Below, in pieces: positions 50,120 to 63,709 of a DNA stretch of 64,000 nt; position 1 is the first letter of the stretch, and the number at the start of each line of letters is the position of its first letter. The DNA comes from Rhabdothermincola salaria (GTDB taxonomy: Bacteria; Actinomycetota; Acidimicrobiia; Acidimicrobiales; Acidimicrobilacustridaceae): positions 1,134,168-1,198,167 of the forward strand of contig NZ_JAJQXW010000001.1 of the NCBI RefSeq assembly GCF_021246445.1. Direction: 5' to 3'. The notes below the pieces were generated by a model. That model worked only from the letters and a program-made list of their open reading frames with translations. It searched no databases and was not told the origin of the DNA. The position numbers and the translations under genes were made by a program.

Positions 50120-50629
50120 GTGCACCGATTTCGCGACCTCCTCGACGCCAACGCCGACCACGCCGCCCACTTCGCCGATGCCCACCTCGAGGCGCCGCCC
50201 CGGCTCGGGCTGGCCGTGCTCACCTGCATGGACGCCCGCATCGACGCCCACGAGGCGTTCGGCCTGCGTCCGGGCGATGCTCACCTGCTGCGCAACGCCG
50301 GGGCACGGACCACCGACGACATGATCCGCTCCTTGATCAAGTCCACCAACCAGCTCGGGGTGTCGCGGATCGCCGTGGTGCACCACACCGACTGCGGCGC
50401 CGCCAAGATCGAGCTCGGGCGTCTGCGGCGAGCCGTCACCGACGCCACCGGTCACGACCCCGACGACGTCGAGTTCCACCTCATCGCCGACGAGGACCAG
50501 GCGATCGTCGACGACGTCGACGCGCTCGTGGCCTGCCCCTGGCTACCGCCCGGCACCGTGGTGGGCGGTTTCATGTACGACGTTGTCACCGGCACCATCG
50601 ACCCCCGCCTCGTCCGCGAGGTCGAGTAG
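50120..50629 (+). CDS. Beta-class carbonic anhydrase
   Basis: A 169-residue beta-carbonic anhydrase. Zinc ligands are Cys36 in LTCMDARID (with Asp38-x-Arg40 dyad), His89 and Cys92 in HHTDCGAAK. LRNAGARTTDDMIRSL is the conserved helix start. The short length fits the small clade seen in actinobacteria (Rv1284-like). Interconverts CO2 and bicarbonate. GTG 50120 has no strong ribosome-binding site and the fold begins at once, so a leaderless transcript is possible. Confidence 0.92.
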   Translation: MHRFRDLLDANADHAAHFADAHLEAPPRLGLAVLTCMDARIDAHEAFGLRPGDAHLLRNAGARTTDDMIRSLIKSTNQLGVSRIAVVHHTDCGAAKIELGRLRRAVTDATGHDPDDVEFHLIADEDQAIVDDVDALVACPWLPPGTVVGGFMYDVVTGTIDPRLVREVE

Positions 50630-50802
50630 GCGTGACCATGGCGCCCTCCTCGCAAGCTCGTCGGGACGCGGTGTGGGCGGGTCGCTGGCGCTCCCCATCG
50701 CCCACCTGACCGGGAGCGTCAGCCGACTCGAAACAGCCGACGCCGCGCAGCAAGGAGGCTCAGACAGGTCCTGTGTTTCGGCGAAGCCGGCGGAGGGAGG
50801 CC

Positions 50803-50850
50803 TGCCGACCGGAGCAAGATGTCGCGGCTTGCCGACCGGAGCTGTATGTC
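50803..50850. repeat. Two 21-base direct repeats, 27-base period, after the carbonic anhydrase gene
   Basis: TGCCGACCGGAGC plus ATGTC with a 3-base variable centre occurs at 50803-50823 and 50830-50850 (18 of 21 identical). It lies in the 227-base gap between the convergent carbonic anhydrase and ftsX genes; nothing else is evident there. Confidence 0.6.
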
Positions 50851-50856
50851 ACAGCC

Positions 50857-51750
50857 TCAGACGTCGAGGAAGCGGGTGACGGCGATGCCGGCGCCGATGG
50901 CGCCGATGAGGATGCCGGCCACCCCGAGCAACAAGAAGATGCTGATCAGCTCGGCCCCTCCGACGGTGAAACCGGCGATGAGCGGGAAGTCGTCGCTGTC
51001 GGGGAGCCAGCCGAGGAAAAACGGGCGCAGCACGGCGAGGAAGCCGATGGCCGCGATCGCTCCCAGGAAGCCCTGGATGAGGCCCTCCAACATGAAGGGC
51101 ACGCGGATGAACCAGTTGGTGGCCCCCACCAACTTCATGACCTCGATCTCGCGCCTCCGAGCGAACATGGCCATCCGGATGGTGTTCAAGATGAGCAGTC
51201 CCGAGGCGACGAACAGCACGGCCGCGACGACGAAGATGCCGGTGGTCAGCCGACTGGAGATGTCCTGGATGAATCGGATCGTCTCCGAGGCGAACACCAC
51301 GCTGTCGACGCCCGGCCGGTCGCCGAACTGCGATCCCAGCGCCTCCACCGCCTCGACGTCTTTGTCGACGGGCTCGACCCGGAACGACGACGGCAGGTCG
51401 TCGGGCGCCACGCTGTCGATCATCTCCTGGGAATCGGCGAACAGCGAGCGGAACTCGTCGTAGGCGCCGTCCTTGTCGACGTAGGCGACCGAGGCGATCT
51501 CGGGGCTCTCGTCGAGGGCGTCGGCCACGGAATCGACCTGGTCCTGGTTGGCGTCGACGCGCATGAACACGACGAACTCGATGCCGCCCTGCCAACGCTG
51601 GGTGGCGTTCTCCACTGCCCGGTTGAACATGAGAGCGGCACCGACCAGCAGCACCGAGATGAAGACGGTGAGCACCGACGCCAAGGTGATGGTGACGTTG
51701 CGGCCCAGGTTGGACCCGGTCTCGCGGACGACGTAGTCGAGCTTCGGCAT
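50857..51750 (-). CDS. ftsX: Cell-division protein FtsX
   Basis: A 297-residue FtsX: one N-terminal helix (TITLASVLTVFISVLLVGAAL), an extracytoplasmic domain (about 45-165) and three C-terminal helices with the RRREIEVMKLVGATNWFIRVPFMLEGL motif of the MacB/FtsX family. With FtsE it forms an ABC-type complex at the septum that switches on peptidoglycan hydrolases. It follows ftsE by 11 bases. No M23 or NlpC/P60 hydrolase gene follows, unlike many relatives. Confidence 0.96.
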   Translation of the reverse strand: MPKLDYVVRETGSNLGRNVTITLASVLTVFISVLLVGAALMFNRAVENATQRWQGGIEFVVFMRVDANQDQVDSVADALDESPEIASVAYVDKDGAYDEFRSLFADSQEMIDSVAPDDLPSSFRVEPVDKDVEAVEALGSQFGDRPGVDSVVFASETIRFIQDISSRLTTGIFVVAAVLFVASGLLILNTIRMAMFARRREIEVMKLVGATNWFIRVPFMLEGLIQGFLGAIAAIGFLAVLRPFFLGWLPDSDDFPLIAGFTVGGAELISIFLLLGVAGILIGAIGAGIAVTRFLDV

Positions 51751-51761
51751 GGCGGCGATCC

Positions 51762-52439
<678 letters not shown>

Positions 52440-52548
52440 GAGAGGTGGGGCACCGCGGCGCAGCAGAGGCCAGGGCCAGTGGCCGAGGGTAGACGCATCG
52501 ACCGCGCGAACCGCGGCACCTGCGACAGGTCCTGCGTCACCGGCGTGC

Positions 52549-53664
52549 TCACTCGGCGGCGGGGTCCGAGGCGCTGCGTTCCCAGCGCAGGTAGGCCTCC
52601 ATGAAGCCGTCGAGCGCACCGTCGAGCACGGCGTCGACGTTGCCCGTCTCGTGCTCGGAACGCAGGTCCTTGACCATCTGGTACGGCTGGAGCACGTACG
52701 AGCGGATCTGGCTGCCGAACCCCACCGACCGCTGCTCTCCCCGGATGGCCGAGAGCTCCGCTTCGCGCTCCTCGCGCTGGCGCTCCGCCAGCTTGGCCCG
52801 CAGCATCTGCATGGCCACGTCCTTGTTCTGGTGCTGGCTGCGCTCGTTCTGGCACGAGGTCACGACACCAGTGGGCAGGTGGGTGATGCGCACCGCCGAG
52901 TCGGTGACGTTGACGTGCTGTCCGCCCGCGCCCGATGAACGGTAGGTGTCGACGCGCAGGTCCTTTTCGTCGATCTCGATGTCGGGGACGTCGTCGAGGA
53001 AGGGCGTCACCTTCAGCGCGGCGAAGGCCGTCTGGCGCTTGCCCTGGGCGTTGAACGGCGAGATGCGCACCAGGCGGTGCACCCCGTGCTCACTGCGCAG
53101 GCGGCCGTAGGCGTGGCGGCCGCGGACCACGAACGACGCCGACGACAGCCCCGCCTCGGACCCGGCGGACGCCTCCGCCAGCTCGACCTCGAACCCGGAG
53201 CGCTCGGCCCAGCGCAGGTACATGCGCAGGAGCATCTCGGTCCAGTCCTGGGCATCGGCACCGCCCTCACCGGACTGCAGCTCGCAGAGGGCGTCGGAGT
53301 CGTCGTGCTCGCCCGTGAAGAGGGCCCGCAGCTCGAGCTCGCCGAAGTCGGTCCCGAGCGCCTCGAGGGCCTCGGCGATCTCGGCCTCGACCGAGTCATC
53401 CGCCTCCTCTCGGCCCAGCTCGAAGAGCGTCTCGCCGTCGGCGATGCCACCCTCGAGGCGCTCGTAGAGCTCGATGTCCTCGACGACCGAGGAGAGCTCT
53501 CCGGTCACCTTGCGGGCCTGGTCGGCGTCGTCCCAGAGGTCGGGCCGGCTGGCCTCGACCTCGAGTTGAGGGCGGGCCTCGCGCAGCTCGTCGATGCGCA
53601 GGTAGACGCGCGCCTCGTCGAGTCGGCGCCGGAGCGCGGCGAGGTCGTCGGAGTAGTCCTTCAT
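52549..53664 (-). CDS. prfB: Peptide chain release factor 2
   Basis: A 371-residue class I release factor. The stop-codon recognition tripeptide is SPF ([11 protein letters not shown]), specific to RF2 (UGA/UAA), and the peptidyl-hydrolysis loop is [17 protein letters not shown]. The N-terminal part reads straight through the region ([18 protein letters not shown]) where many bacteria have a programmed +1 frameshift; none is needed here. ATG 53664 follows the secA stop by 16 bases. Confidence 0.97.
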   Translation of the reverse strand: MKDYSDDLAALRRRLDEARVYLRIDELREARPQLEVEASRPDLWDDADQARKVTGELSSVVEDIELYERLEGGIADGETLFELGREEADDSVEAEIAEALEALGTDFGELELRALFTGEHDDSDALCELQSGEGGADAQDWTEMLLRMYLRWAERSGFEVELAEASAGSEAGLSSASFVVRGRHAYGRLRSEHGVHRLVRISPFNAQGKRQTAFAALKVTPFLDDVPDIEIDEKDLRVDTYRSSGAGGQHVNVTDSAVRITHLPTGVVTSCQNERSQHQNKDVAMQMLRAKLAERQREEREAELSAIRGEQRSVGFGSQIRSYVLQPYQMVKDLRSEHETGNVDAVLDGALDGFMEAYLRWERSASDPAAE

Positions 53665-53680
53665 GGTGGGGGGTCCTGCC

Positions 53681-56413
<2,733 letters not shown>

Positions 56414-56485
56414 GGGATCGCCGAGTGTACCGGCGACCCGGGTGGGAGGCGGGCGGCCTCTCCCCTGCCGGGCCCGGCGGCGGGG

Positions 56486-56917
56486 TCAGGCCTGCTGTGG
56501 CCGGTTGCGCCGAGCGTCGACCAGGCGCACCACCGCCGCCGCCACCTCGGTGACCGCCACGTCGAGGCTCAGGTGGACCACCCCCGGGACGGGCAGCGAC
56601 CCTGCCCCACCCGCACCGCCGTCGACGACGACGGCCGCGATCGGCGGGTGGGCCCGCCGGGCGGCGACCACGGCCGCTCCGGAGCCCTCCGGGGGCAGGT
56701 GCGCCGACACCACCACGGCATCGGGCGTCTCCTGGACCACCACCCCGACCAGCGCCTCGGCGTCGGCCACCTCGACGACGACCACCACCCGGGGGTGCGA
56801 CTCGAGGGCGAGCAGCAGCTGGCGGCGCAGCAGCGGCGCCTCCTCGGCGAGGACGACGCGTACGGTGTCGGGACCCCACCTCCGCGCCACCCCGGCGAAC
56901 CCGGGGGCGTCGCTCAC
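56486..56917 (-). CDS. Receiver-like protein lacking the phospho-acceptor Asp
   Basis: A 143-residue protein with a CheY-like alpha/beta layout: VRVVLAEEAPLLRRQLLLAL starts the fold and ETPDAVVVSAHLPPEGSG corresponds to the third strand, where the phospho-Asp should be. That residue is Ser71, and the conserved late Lys is not evident, so phosphorylation is unlikely. No output domain. The GTG at 56917 overlaps the comF stop (GTGA), so it is translated with comF. Its function is unknown; it may be a phosphorylation-independent adaptor. Confidence 0.65.
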   Translation of the reverse strand: MSDAPGFAGVARRWGPDTVRVVLAEEAPLLRRQLLLALESHPRVVVVVEVADAEALVGVVVQETPDAVVVSAHLPPEGSGAAVVAARRAHPPIAAVVVDGGAGGAGSLPVPGVVHLSLDVAVTEVAAAVVRLVDARRNRPQQA

Positions 56918-57513
56918 GCCGCCACCCGACGCTCGGGGGTTCGGGCCAGCACCAGCCCGTGCACCTCCTGCGCGCCCGCCACCCTCAGCGTGGCTGCCGC
57001 CGCCGACAGCGTGGCGCCGGTCGTACAGACGTCGTCGACGACGACCACCTCGGTGGGGACTCGACGCCGGGCCACCACGAAGGTGGGGCCGGCCAGGCGG
57101 GACGCCCGCCCCTGCCCCGTCTGGTGCCCCGTGCCCGTGCGCGCCAGGAGCCCGACGACGGGACGTCCGAGGCGACGGCCCACCAGCTCGGCCAACACCC
57201 TGGCCTGGTCGAAGCCACGCTCACGCCGGCGGGCCCCCGTGGTGGGGGCCCAGGTGACGACCGCGTGCGGGCCCAGCCGGGGGGCCAGCGACGCCACCGC
57301 CGGCGCCAGCGTGCGCAGCGAGGAGCGGGCGTTGCGGTACTTCACCGCCACCACGAGAGGCCGAGCCGCGTCGTCGTAGGCGACCAGCGCGCCGAGCGAG
57401 TCGAGCCCGTGGGGCACCGGCGCCGCGGGCGCCGGGCGCAGCGCACGGGTGCACGAGGAGCACGGGGAGCGCCCCGGGAGACCGCAGCAGGCACAGGACT
57501 CCGGGAACCACAT
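56914..57513 (-). CDS. comF: ComF-family phosphoribosyltransferase-like protein
   Basis: A 199-residue ComF protein: N-terminal zinc-finger-like CACCGLPGRSPCSSC, then VKYRNARSSLRTLAP, RRRERGFDQARVLAELVGRRL and the PRPP loop VVVVDDVCTTGATLSAAA. Named for its role in natural DNA uptake, where it acts with ComFA; a comFA gene is not adjacent. The stop overlaps the pseudo-receiver start. Confidence 0.92.
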   Translation of the reverse strand: MWFPESCACCGLPGRSPCSSCTRALRPAPAAPVPHGLDSLGALVAYDDAARPLVVAVKYRNARSSLRTLAPAVASLAPRLGPHAVVTWAPTTGARRRERGFDQARVLAELVGRRLGRPVVGLLARTGTGHQTGQGRASRLAGPTFVVARRRVPTEVVVVDDVCTTGATLSAAAATLRVAGAQEVHGLVLARTPERRVAA

Positions 57514-57566
57514 GTGCTGACCCTAGCGAGGGGCTGCGACGCCGGATCGTTCGACGAGGTGGGCGC

Positions 57567-58394
57567 TCAGTGCATCAGCAGCGGCGGTGCGGCCCGTTCG
57601 AGGATGGCCCGGGTGCGCTGCTCGACGGCACCGGGGGTCTCGTCGTGGGTGAGGATCCAGAACGTGTTGGTGCGCACCGCCTCCACCACGTGCTCGGCCA
57701 CGTCGGTGGCCTCCATGCCCGTGGTGAGGAAGTGCTCGACGATGGCCGCGATGCCGGCCTGCTCCTCGGCGGTGGGCGCCGAACCGTCGTCGGGACGGTT
57801 CCGGGTGGACGTGGCGATGTTGGTCTTGACCCAGGAGGGGCACAGCACCGACACGCCCACCGGCGACTCCGCCATGGCCAGCTCGACGGCCAGGGTCTCC
57901 GACAGCGACACGACGCCGTACTTGGAGACGTTGTAGGGGCCCATGAACGGCGCCGAGTAGAGCCCGGCCACCGAAGCGGTGTTCACGATGTGGCCCTCGC
58001 CCTGCTCGAGCAGGTGGGGCAGGAACGTGCGCACACCGTGGATGACGCCCCACAGGTTGACACCCAGCACCCAGTCCCAGTCGCTGAGCGTCAGGTCCTG
58101 CATGGGCCCACCGCCCCCGACGCCGGCGTTGTTGCAGACGACGTGGACGGCGCCGAACGCCTCGATGGCCCGGTCACGCAGGGCATCGACCTGGTCGGCC
58201 TCGGAGACATCGGTGACCACCGTGACGACCTCGGCGCCGGGTGCGAACGAGGCCGAGGCCTCGTCGAGGGCCGGGGCCTCGATGTCGGCCAGGACCAGCC
58301 GGGCGCCTTCCGCGGCGAAGCGGTGCGCCACCGCCAGGCCGATGCCGCTGGCCCCCCCGGTGACGATGACGACCTTGCCCTCGAGCTGATCCAT
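57567..58394 (-). CDS. Short-chain dehydrogenase/reductase
   Basis: A 275-residue classical SDR: VIVTGGASGIGLAVA, CNNAGVGG, the catalytic Ser in NTASVAGLYS and Tyr-x-x-x-Lys in YNVSKYG. LVLADIEAPALDEA suggests NAD preference. The long C-terminal part with TAEEQAGIAAIVEHFL and LTHDETPGAVEQRTRAI is a subfamily feature of SDRs common in mycobacteria and acidimicrobia. Substrate unknown. It is downstream of ahcY, separated by a hairpin. Confidence 0.88.
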   Translation of the reverse strand: MDQLEGKVVIVTGGASGIGLAVAHRFAAEGARLVLADIEAPALDEASASFAPGAEVVTVVTDVSEADQVDALRDRAIEAFGAVHVVCNNAGVGGGGPMQDLTLSDWDWVLGVNLWGVIHGVRTFLPHLLEQGEGHIVNTASVAGLYSAPFMGPYNVSKYGVVSLSETLAVELAMAESPVGVSVLCPSWVKTNIATSTRNRPDDGSAPTAEEQAGIAAIVEHFLTTGMEATDVAEHVVEAVRTNTFWILTHDETPGAVEQRTRAILERAAPPLLMH

Positions 58395-58439
58395 GTGCCC
58401 CCCTTGTCTCGCGGTCGGTGTGTGTGTGTGTCGATGTCG

Positions 58440-58463
58440 GGCTCGGCCCGGCAGCGCCGAGCC
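58440..58463. terminator. Hairpin between ahcY and the SDR gene
   Basis: GGCTCGGC (58440-58447) pairs with GCCGAGCC (58456-58463) around an 8-base loop; an overlapping pairing extends to 58469. It lies just after the ahcY stop in its reading direction and is followed by a GTGTGTGTGT run. No T-run, so efficiency is uncertain. Confidence 0.5.
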
Positions 58464-58476
58464 GAGCCCTCCCCGT

Positions 58477-59940
<1,464 letters not shown>

Positions 59941-60060
59941 CTGTGCTTCCTGGGTTGCGCGAACGGCACGACCGCCGAGGGCGGTACGGCCAAGGACGGG
60001 GGCTGGGGCCGTCTGACCCTCACTGCTCAGCCCGAGAGGGTGGAGATGCTACCGGAGCTG

Positions 60061-61104
60061 CTACTCGACGGGCTCGGCCAGGCGCCGCTTGATGTCGTCG
60101 AGCACGGGGATGGGACCGGGATCGACGCCCTGCTCGACGGCCGCGTGCAGCGACGCCATGTCGCCGAACAGGCACAGGTCGAGCAGCTGGGCGAGCATCC
60201 CGTCGCCCTCGGCGGCGACGGTGTGCACCGCCCCCACGACCTCGTCGAGGTAGTCGACGACGAGGTCGAAGCGGCGCATCACCTGGGGGTGCTCGAAGTC
60301 GTGGCGCAACAGGACCAGCTGCATGATCTGACGGGTGACGTCGCCGTCCTGGCCCCACCCGGCGATCTCGTTGTGGGTGGCCTCGGGCAGCTGGTTGTAG
60401 AACGCCGGCACCTTGGCGTTCTCGTTGAACTGGTTCTTCCAACGCAGCGCGGCCAGACCACCGAGGCCGTTGCCGCCGTAGACCAGCGGGAAGGAGCGGC
60501 CCAGCCGGTGGGCCAGCACCTGGGCCTCGTTGCCCTCGTTGATCAGCGCGTCGCGACGGCGATGGAGCTGGGTGACGGCCGCGTCGACCCAGGATCGCCC
60601 GCCGGGGAACAGCCCGACGCGCTCGAGCAGGAGCAACGGCGGCACGGCCAGGGCACCGAGGGCCGCTCGCGGCATCGGGATCCCGTCGGCGACGGGGAGG
60701 TGGGGCACGCCCCAGTCGGCCGCCAGCTCGGAGAGGGCCCCACCGTTGGACACCGTGACCACCCGGGCACCGTCCATGGCCGCGTCGGCAACGGACTCGA
60801 GGGTCTCCTCGGTGTTGCCCGAGAACGACACCGCCACCACCAGCGTGGTCTCGTCGACGAAGTTGGGGACGCCGTAGCCCTTGTGCACCACGACCGGCAC
60901 GGCCATGAGCGGACCCGCCACCTCGCGGACCACGTCGCCGGCGATGCCGCTGCCCCCCATGCCGACGACCACGACGTGTTGGATGTCGTCGTGGGCCGGC
61001 AGGACGGCCGATGCCAGCACCTCGGTGGCGGCGTCGGCGGCGATGGCGACCTGTTCGGGGAACGCGGCGGTGGCGTCGAACATCCCCAGGGAGTCGAGGA
61101 TCAC
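60061..61104 (-). CDS. SIS-domain bifunctional phosphoglucose/phosphomannose isomerase
   Basis: A 347-residue SIS protein of the archaeal/actinobacterial bifunctional isomerase type: VVVVGMGGSGIAGDVVREV, then VVAVSFSGNTEETLES with the sugar-phosphate Ser/Thr residues, PLVYGGNGLGGLAALRWKNQFNENAK and PEATHNEIAGW with the catalytic Glu/His region. Interconverts fructose-6-phosphate with glucose-6-phosphate and mannose-6-phosphate. Its GTG start overlaps the Trm112 stop (GTGA). Lies in one operon with phosphomannomutase, fitting a GDP-mannose supply role. Confidence 0.9.
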   Translation of the reverse strand: MILDSLGMFDATAAFPEQVAIAADAATEVLASAVLPAHDDIQHVVVVGMGGSGIAGDVVREVAGPLMAVPVVVHKGYGVPNFVDETTLVVAVSFSGNTEETLESVADAAMDGARVVTVSNGGALSELAADWGVPHLPVADGIPMPRAALGALAVPPLLLLERVGLFPGGRSWVDAAVTQLHRRRDALINEGNEAQVLAHRLGRSFPLVYGGNGLGGLAALRWKNQFNENAKVPAFYNQLPEATHNEIAGWGQDGDVTRQIMQLVLLRHDFEHPQVMRRFDLVVDYLDEVVGAVHTVAAEGDGMLAQLLDLCLFGDMASLHAAVEQGVDPGPIPVLDDIKRRLAEPVE

Positions 61105-61343
61105 GGCGCCGCCTCGAAGGTGGGGCGGACGCCTTCGGCCTCGGCCTTGGCCAGGAGCCGCTCGTGCTCGGCGTCGTCGACCGAGCTGGCCTCGTCGATC
61201 AACATGATGGGGATGTCGTCGCGCACGTCGTAACGGCGCTTGAGGCGGGGGTTGTACAGCGACTGCTCGTCGGCGAAGTAGAGCAGCGGCCCCTTGTCCT
61301 CGGGGCAGGCGAGGATCTCGAGCAGTTGGGGATCGAGGGCCAT
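61101..61343 (-). CDS. Trm112-family (UPF0434) small protein
   Basis: An 80-residue Trm112-like protein: LLEILACPEDKGPLLYF, LKRRYDVRDDIPIMLIDEA. Only one of the usual zinc cysteines is evident. Eukaryotic Trm112 activates methyltransferases; the bacterial role is not settled. Sits between phosphomannomutase and the isomerase, with a GTGA overlap to the latter, as seen in other actinobacteria. Confidence 0.88.
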   Translation of the reverse strand: MALDPQLLEILACPEDKGPLLYFADEQSLYNPRLKRRYDVRDDIPIMLIDEASSVDDAEHERLLAKAEAEGVRPTFEAAP

Positions 61344-61376
61344 GGGTGTCGTCCTTGGGCGGGTGGGGGCTCCGGC

Positions 61377-62777
61377 TCAGCCGGCGGCCTCGGCGATCAG
61401 GGTGCGGAGCTCGTCGACGTGGCGCCGGCAGGCCTCGGGCGTGGCGGCCTCGAGGTTGAGGCGGAGCAGCGGCTCGGTGTTGGACGGGCGCAGGTTGAAC
61501 CACCACGGGTCGTCCAGGTCCGTGCCCGGACCGGATGTCAGGTCGACCGTGAGGCCGTCGAGGCGATCCTGCTGGGCGCCGGCGAAGCGCTCGGCCACCA
61601 CTTCGATGACCGCCCGGGGATCGTCGACGACGGTGTTGATCTCACCGGAGTCGGCGTAGCGCTCGTAGGGCCGGCGCAGCTCCGACAGCGCCACTCCAGC
61701 CTTGGAGAGCACGCCGAGGACCACCACCGCGGCGATGATGCCGGAGTCGGCCCGGAAGTTGTCACGGAAGTAGTAGTGGCCGGAGTGCTCGCCCCCGAAG
61801 GCCGCACCGGTCTCGGCCATCACCTGCTTGATGAAGGAGTGCCCCACCCGGGTGCGCACCGGGGTGCCGCCGCGCTCGGTGATGATCTCGGGCACCGCCT
61901 TGGAGCAGATCAGGTTGTGCAGGATGGTGGACCCCGGATGGGCGTCGAGCATGGCGTCGGCGACGATGGCGGTGGTGAGCGACCCCGAGACCAGCTCGCC
62001 CCGGTCGTCGACGAGGAAGACCCGGTCGGCGTCGCCATCGAAGGCCAGGCCCACGTCGGCCCCGGTGGCCCGCACCCGGGCCTGGAGGTCGACCAGGTTC
62101 TCGGGCTGGATGGGGTCGGCCGGGTGGTTGGGGAAGGTGCCGTCGAGCTCGCCGTAGAGCATCTCGAGCTCGATGGGCAGCTTCTCGAACACGGCCGGCG
62201 CGGTGAGCCCGCCCATGCCGTTGGCGGCGTCGGCGACGACCTTCAGCGGGGCCAGGGCGTCGGGATCGACGAAGGAGTGCACGTGCTCGACGAACGCCGC
62301 CAGCGCGTCGTCGCGGCTCGACACGGAGCCGGGCGTGGCCACCGGTTCCAGCCCGCCGATGACATCGGCCTTGATCTGTTGGAGTCCGGTCTCCTCCCCC
62401 ACCGGCTTGGCTCCGGCGAGGGCCAGCTTCACGCCGTTGTACTGGGCGGGGTTGTGCGAGGCGGTGAGCATGGCAGCCGGCGCGTCGTAGTGACCGGCGG
62501 CCCAGAAGGCCAGGTCGGTGGACGCCAGACCGAGGTGGACCACGTCGACGCCCTGGGCCGTGGCCCCCCGGGCGAAGGCTTCGGCGAACTCCGGTCCCGA
62601 CGGCCGCATGTCGTGGGCGACCAGCACGTGGCCGGCGCCGGTGGTGTCGGCGGCGAAGCGGGCGAACGCGGCGCCGATGCGCTCGACGAGGTCGGCGTCG
62701 AGCTGATCGGGGACCGTGCCGCGGATGTCGTAGGCCTTGAAGATGCGGTCCAGCGCAGCGAGGTCGTGGGGGGCCAT
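61377..62777 (-). CDS. manB: Phosphomannomutase/phosphoglucomutase
   Basis: A 466-residue alpha-D-phosphohexomutase. The phosphoserine loop is LTASHNPAQYNG, the metal loop LAFDGDADRVF, the sugar-binding loop GGEHSGHYYF, and the phosphate-binding C-terminal loop RPSNTEPLLRL. Converts mannose-6-phosphate to mannose-1-phosphate (or the glucose pair). ATG 62777 gives IFKAYDIRGTVPD near the start, as is standard. Forms an operon with the GT2 gene upstream and Trm112 and the isomerase downstream. Confidence 0.95.
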   Translation of the reverse strand: MAPHDLAALDRIFKAYDIRGTVPDQLDADLVERIGAAFARFAADTTGAGHVLVAHDMRPSGPEFAEAFARGATAQGVDVVHLGLASTDLAFWAAGHYDAPAAMLTASHNPAQYNGVKLALAGAKPVGEETGLQQIKADVIGGLEPVATPGSVSSRDDALAAFVEHVHSFVDPDALAPLKVVADAANGMGGLTAPAVFEKLPIELEMLYGELDGTFPNHPADPIQPENLVDLQARVRATGADVGLAFDGDADRVFLVDDRGELVSGSLTTAIVADAMLDAHPGSTILHNLICSKAVPEIITERGGTPVRTRVGHSFIKQVMAETGAAFGGEHSGHYYFRDNFRADSGIIAAVVVLGVLSKAGVALSELRRPYERYADSGEINTVVDDPRAVIEVVAERFAGAQQDRLDGLTVDLTSGPGTDLDDPWWFNLRPSNTEPLLRLNLEAATPEACRRHVDELRTLIAEAAG

Positions 62778-62788
62778 GGGCCGGAACC

Positions 62789-63709
62789 CTACTTGAGGAC
62801 CGGCCCCACCCCGGCGGGGCCGGAACCGGCCAAGAGGTCGTCGGCAGTGAGGTCGTAGCGACCCTCCGTGGCCCATTGGCGCACGAGGAACAGGTCGCGC
62901 ACGAGGCGCAGCGCGTCGCGCACCACGTGCACCGACGAGCGGCTCGAGTTGGCCACCGCGACGGGGACCTCGGCGAGGGACAAGTGGTAGCGCTCGATGA
63001 GGTGGAACAGCTCCACGTCGAAGGCGAAACCGTCGACGCGGGAGCGCGAGAAGATGAGTCGGGCGGCGTCGGAGCGGAACGCCTTCAACCCGCACTGCGT
63101 GTCGCGGTACTGCCCCAGCAGCACGGCCCGGGTGAGCAGGTTGATGGCCCGCCCGCCGATCTCGCGCAGGCGACGGGCGCGCACCAAGGTGGTGGTGTCG
63201 GTGTGGCGCCGGCTCCCGACCACGACGTCCCAGCCCTCCTCGACGAGAGCCACCAGACCGGGGATCTGGTCGGGCGAGTAGGCCAGGTCGGCGTCGGTGA
63301 ACACGACCGTGCGACCGCTGGCCGCCAGCACACCGGTGCGCACGGCGGCGCCCTTGCCCTGGTTGACGTCGTGGCGGACCACCACGTCGGCGCCGGCCCG
63401 TTCGGCCGCGCCCGACGTGTCGTCGTTCGAGCCGTCGTCGACCACCACGACCTCGAGGCCGCCGTAGGCCGCCACCACGTCGAGGGCCCGACGGACCTCG
63501 GCCACCGAGGCCCCGATGCGGGACTCCTCGTCGAAGGCGGGGATGACCACGCTCAGGCGACGGCTGCCGGGCGCGACCGGGCGGTCGCGCCGCCGCTCGA
63601 GGTCGGCCCGCACCGGCGACAGGCCCTGCTGCCAACGCCGGAGGGCCACGACCGTCAACGCGCTGCTCGCGGCGGCCACCGCGACGCTTCGCACCGCGGT
63701 CGAGCTCAC
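62789..63709 (-). CDS. Family 2 glycosyltransferase, dolichyl-phosphate glucose synthase-like
   Basis: A 306-residue GT2 protein: RLSVVIPAFDEESRIGASVAEV, VVVVDDGSNDDTSG, VNQGKGAAVRTGVL, TDADLAYSPDQ (the DxD metal site) and DTQCGLKAFRSDAA. These match polyprenyl-phosphate glycosyltransferases, which load a sugar from UDP- or GDP-sugar onto a lipid carrier. An N-terminal hydrophobic stretch may anchor it. GTG 63709 overlaps the upstream stop (GTGA). Fits the mannose-supply genes that follow. Confidence 0.9.
   Translation of the reverse strand: MSSTAVRSVAVAAASSALTVVALRRWQQGLSPVRADLERRRDRPVAPGSRRLSVVIPAFDEESRIGASVAEVRRALDVVAAYGGLEVVVVDDGSNDDTSGAAERAGADVVVRHDVNQGKGAAVRTGVLAASGRTVVFTDADLAYSPDQIPGLVALVEEGWDVVVGSRRHTDTTTLVRARRLREIGGRAINLLTRAVLLGQYRDTQCGLKAFRSDAARLIFSRSRVDGFAFDVELFHLIERYHLSLAEVPVAVANSSRSSVHVVRDALRLVRDLFLVRQWATEGRYDLTADDLLAGSGPAGVGPVLK

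Noticed and set aside
53590-53664. Programmed frameshift in prfB
   Set aside because: The region equivalent to the shift site reads through in frame ([11 protein letters not shown]) with no TGA, so no frameshift is needed.
59941-60060. Possible SAH riboswitch upstream of ahcY
   Set aside because: Only a 6-bp ACCGCC/GGCGGT hairpin is present; the conserved core sequence of the SAH riboswitch was not found on the coding strand.
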